From Dromaius novaehollandiae (Eukaryota; Chordata; Aves; Casuariiformes; Dromaiidae): a DNA stretch of 64,000 nt. Both the position numbers and the translations under genes were made by a program. How positions within the stretch are numbered: position 1 is the first letter of the stretch; each line of letters starts with the position of its first letter. Of the stretch, positions 62,228 through 64,000 are shown piece after piece. Where the stretch lies: NCBI RefSeq assembly GCF_036370855.1, contig NC_088099.1, positions 91,637,820 through 91,701,819 on the forward strand. Direction: 5' to 3'. The notes under the pieces are model-generated. The model had not been told where the DNA came from and did not search any database. It saw only the letters and a list, made by a program, of their open reading frames with translations.

Positions 62228-62345
62228 GGTCTTCCCTAGTGTCGTTGCTCCAGTTTGGAGGGAAAAAAATATTATTTGGAGCAGAGGTTGTAAGCAGGTT
62301 TCCAAACTCTCAGGTGAGTATCCTAACCACAGAGCTATAAAATCC
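62228..62345 (-). repeat. Degenerate tRNA-derived SINE relic, minus orientation
   Basis: On the minus strand the sequence reads 'tatagctctgtggttagga', then 'tactcacctgagag', then 'cctgcttacaacctctgctc'. It has a good A-box at about 62,324-62,336 and a decayed B-box region at 62,278-62,298, with tRNA-like spacing. The 'gtggttaggat' part is typical of tRNA-like SINE heads. To its left, 'gctccagtttggaggg' mirrors 'ggagcagaggttg', suggesting the head-to-head arrangement I recall for some sauropsid SINEs. Boundaries and family are uncertain. Confidence 0.45.
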
Positions 62346-64000
62346 CTCTCATTTCTCTTTTGCACTCATGGATGCTTAATTATTTATGCAAATTGGCATA
62401 AAATAAACATAAGAGATTAAAGGAAACACACAAGCAAATGCCTTGTCACCCTCTGGCTTTGGAATTCCAATCTGAAATTTCTTCTTTCCCTTTTTCAAAG
62501 CGGAGATTTGAAGCCTGTTTTCCTACTTCCTCAAGTACATGTAAAATGCTCCAAAGTATGTTATTAGAGCCTTAATTTTGATTACTTTGCTTTTTTTCCT
62601 GAAAAACTCAAGTAGAACTGTAATCTCTCTTTGATGGAAGTGAGGGGAATGGGAGGAGGAAAAGTGAAGTGGGATATTCTGATTAATTTTTGTCCATTTC
62701 AGTGGTGGGGAATGGAAAAATAAATGTAGTTTGAAGTAGTTCATCTCTTTTTGTTTTGGTTTAGCTGTTATGTTGAAAAAAACCTTCTCATGAAGACTAA
62801 TATTTTGTAGATGCTTTTCTACATAAAATTTGAAAAACAAGATTTCTTGTTTTACAGTCGGTGTGGATTTCTTTGTAATCTTTTGAGAGAGACAAAGTAC
62901 TGAATGTTTACAAAGACATTTGCAATTTGATGCAGGGGTGATGCATTTGAATGGCAGCTTGGGAAAGCCAATTTTGTTGTTGTCTCGTTCATATAAATGA
63001 GCAGAGGTGTTTTGTTTCTCTTGTTACAGATCTGGTAGCCTTAGTGAGTACTAAGACAAGAAAGGTTAGGGTATTGTCAGATGACTGCTTGCAATGTTGG
63101 TGGTGTTTTTTAGTAAGTTGGGTCCTCATAGCAGTTATTTCCTGTCCTTCAGAGAGCAGTAATTTTGCAGGTACTGTTAAACCATTGCAATGGAAAGCAA
63201 AACAAGATCAGATAAACTACTTCTCAAGTTGGTTATAATGTATGAAAGCAGAAATTTTAATGTTTTGGCTATTTTTCAAGACTCCTGTAACTTTAAAATA
63301 GTTTTGTTCTTCAAAATGAAATGTTGCATACCATTAGCTGGTGATGCAGATGAGCTCTTTCTTTTTTCGTTCCTTTCAAATTAAAATTTCTGTGTTGTGA
63401 ACATCTGAATGTTGGCCAGTGAACACATATTAGCTGCTTTCATTTCAGAACTATTTAATACACATGAATGTATTATCACCACAGTGGCTTCACATTAAGA
63501 ATTGATAGGTTATGTGTAACTGCCAACATCATCTGTAAAAATAACAAATAGGTTTCACATTTGCATAACTTTCTAGATTTGCATAAACTCAGGATTACAA
63601 TATCAGACACATTTTACTTAAAGGTACACTATAACAAAACCATAGGTAGCAGAAAATGATTGCATGGATTTTTGCATGGATTTATCAAGAGTTTAGAGGG
63701 TACTGGAAGATGCTACACACACACACTCTCTCTCTCTCTCCCCCCCCTCCCCCCCGCATTGAATATGTTCCTATGTCACATTTACAGCATTGTTTCAATT
63801 TCTTTCTATCAGTAGGACTTCTAATCTATGGCCAGTTCAGGTACTATTGAGTGGTATTTTCCTGTAAGGGACAACAGAACCAACCCCAAGGAAAGTACTC
63901 AGGTGTTGAGTAGTAGCAGAAGCTGGGAGGAGGGTGAGAAATGTGGCCCGTCAGGATCTGGATAAGTGAAAAGAGTAGCCTGAGGCTACATCTAGGCTAG
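62346..64000. other. Non-coding stretch to the right edge
   Basis: There are short unconvincing frames only. A tiny acceptor/donor pair near 63,028-63,043 is discussed under rejected items. A microsatellite cluster is at 63,715-63,755. Confidence 0.45.
63715..63755 (+). repeat. Compound microsatellite (AC)n(TC)n(C)n
   Basis: An AC run passes directly into a TC run and then into C-rich homopolymer runs with one interrupting T. An 11-bp near-tandem 'tgcatggattt' lies just upstream at 63,661-63,683. The length is likely variable between individuals. Confidence 0.9.

Noticed and set aside
63028..63043. A 14-nt microexon between 'ctcttgttacag' and 'gtgagtac'
   Set aside because: Both sites look good, but 14 nt is extremely short and not a multiple of three. 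Chance pairing is more likely without transcript evidence.
1..64000. CR1-type 3' octamer repeats, LTR elements, CRISPR arrays, tRNA or rRNA genes, and well-known microRNAs (let-7, miR-9, miR-124)
   Set aside because: Looked for by eye on both strands and not found. A library search could still reveal decayed CR1 fragments.

Overview
This window looks like nuclear DNA from an amniote, most likely a bird or bird-like sauropsid. It is AT-rich, gene-poor sequence with a single large CpG-island promoter near 24.2-25.6 kb. I see no operons, prokaryotic signals, CRISPR array, phage, intact transposon, LTR element, rRNA or tRNA gene. I recognise few interspersed repeats. Those I can argue for are old and degenerate: tRNA-like SINE relics near 0.48 and 62.3 kb, and relics with a 'gacttcaatggg...gctgaatctgggcc' style that I associate from memory with sauropsid genomes. 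This low visible repeat load fits a bird better than a mammal. No species can be named from the sequence alone.

Layout. 1-23.4 kb is non-coding apart from one possible decayed coding fragment at 1,237-1,602, plus possible conserved non-coding elements. 23.4-24.2 kb looks like a promoter-proximal regulatory segment. 24.24-25.60 kb is a strong CpG island with a CCAAT box and a TATA-like/ATTCATGA element. A GC-rich first exon there ends at a good plus-strand splice donor (24,851/24,852), followed by a T-rich pyrimidine tract and a second CpG-dense block. 25.6-64 kb reads as intron or gene desert. It contains a long imperfect inverted repeat (28.8 kb), several blocks that look like developmental enhancers (36.5, 40.6-41.0, 44.4-44.6 and 50.2-50.6 kb), an isolated CpG-rich islet (43.4-43.7 kb) and one well-bounded 54-nt candidate exon (50,072-50,125).

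The simplest model is a plus-strand developmental or neuronal-type gene. Its mostly untranslated first exon would lie in the CpG island, its first intron would be at least 25 kb, and its coding body would lie beyond the right edge. Enhancer-like blocks would be spread through the intron. I could not identify the gene. None of the long open frames has convincing codon or protein features. The evidence for a new biological system is weak. The items most worth checking are the 28.8 kb hairpin, the 43.4 kb islet, the 50.07 kb small exon and the 44.4 kb homeodomain-site cluster.
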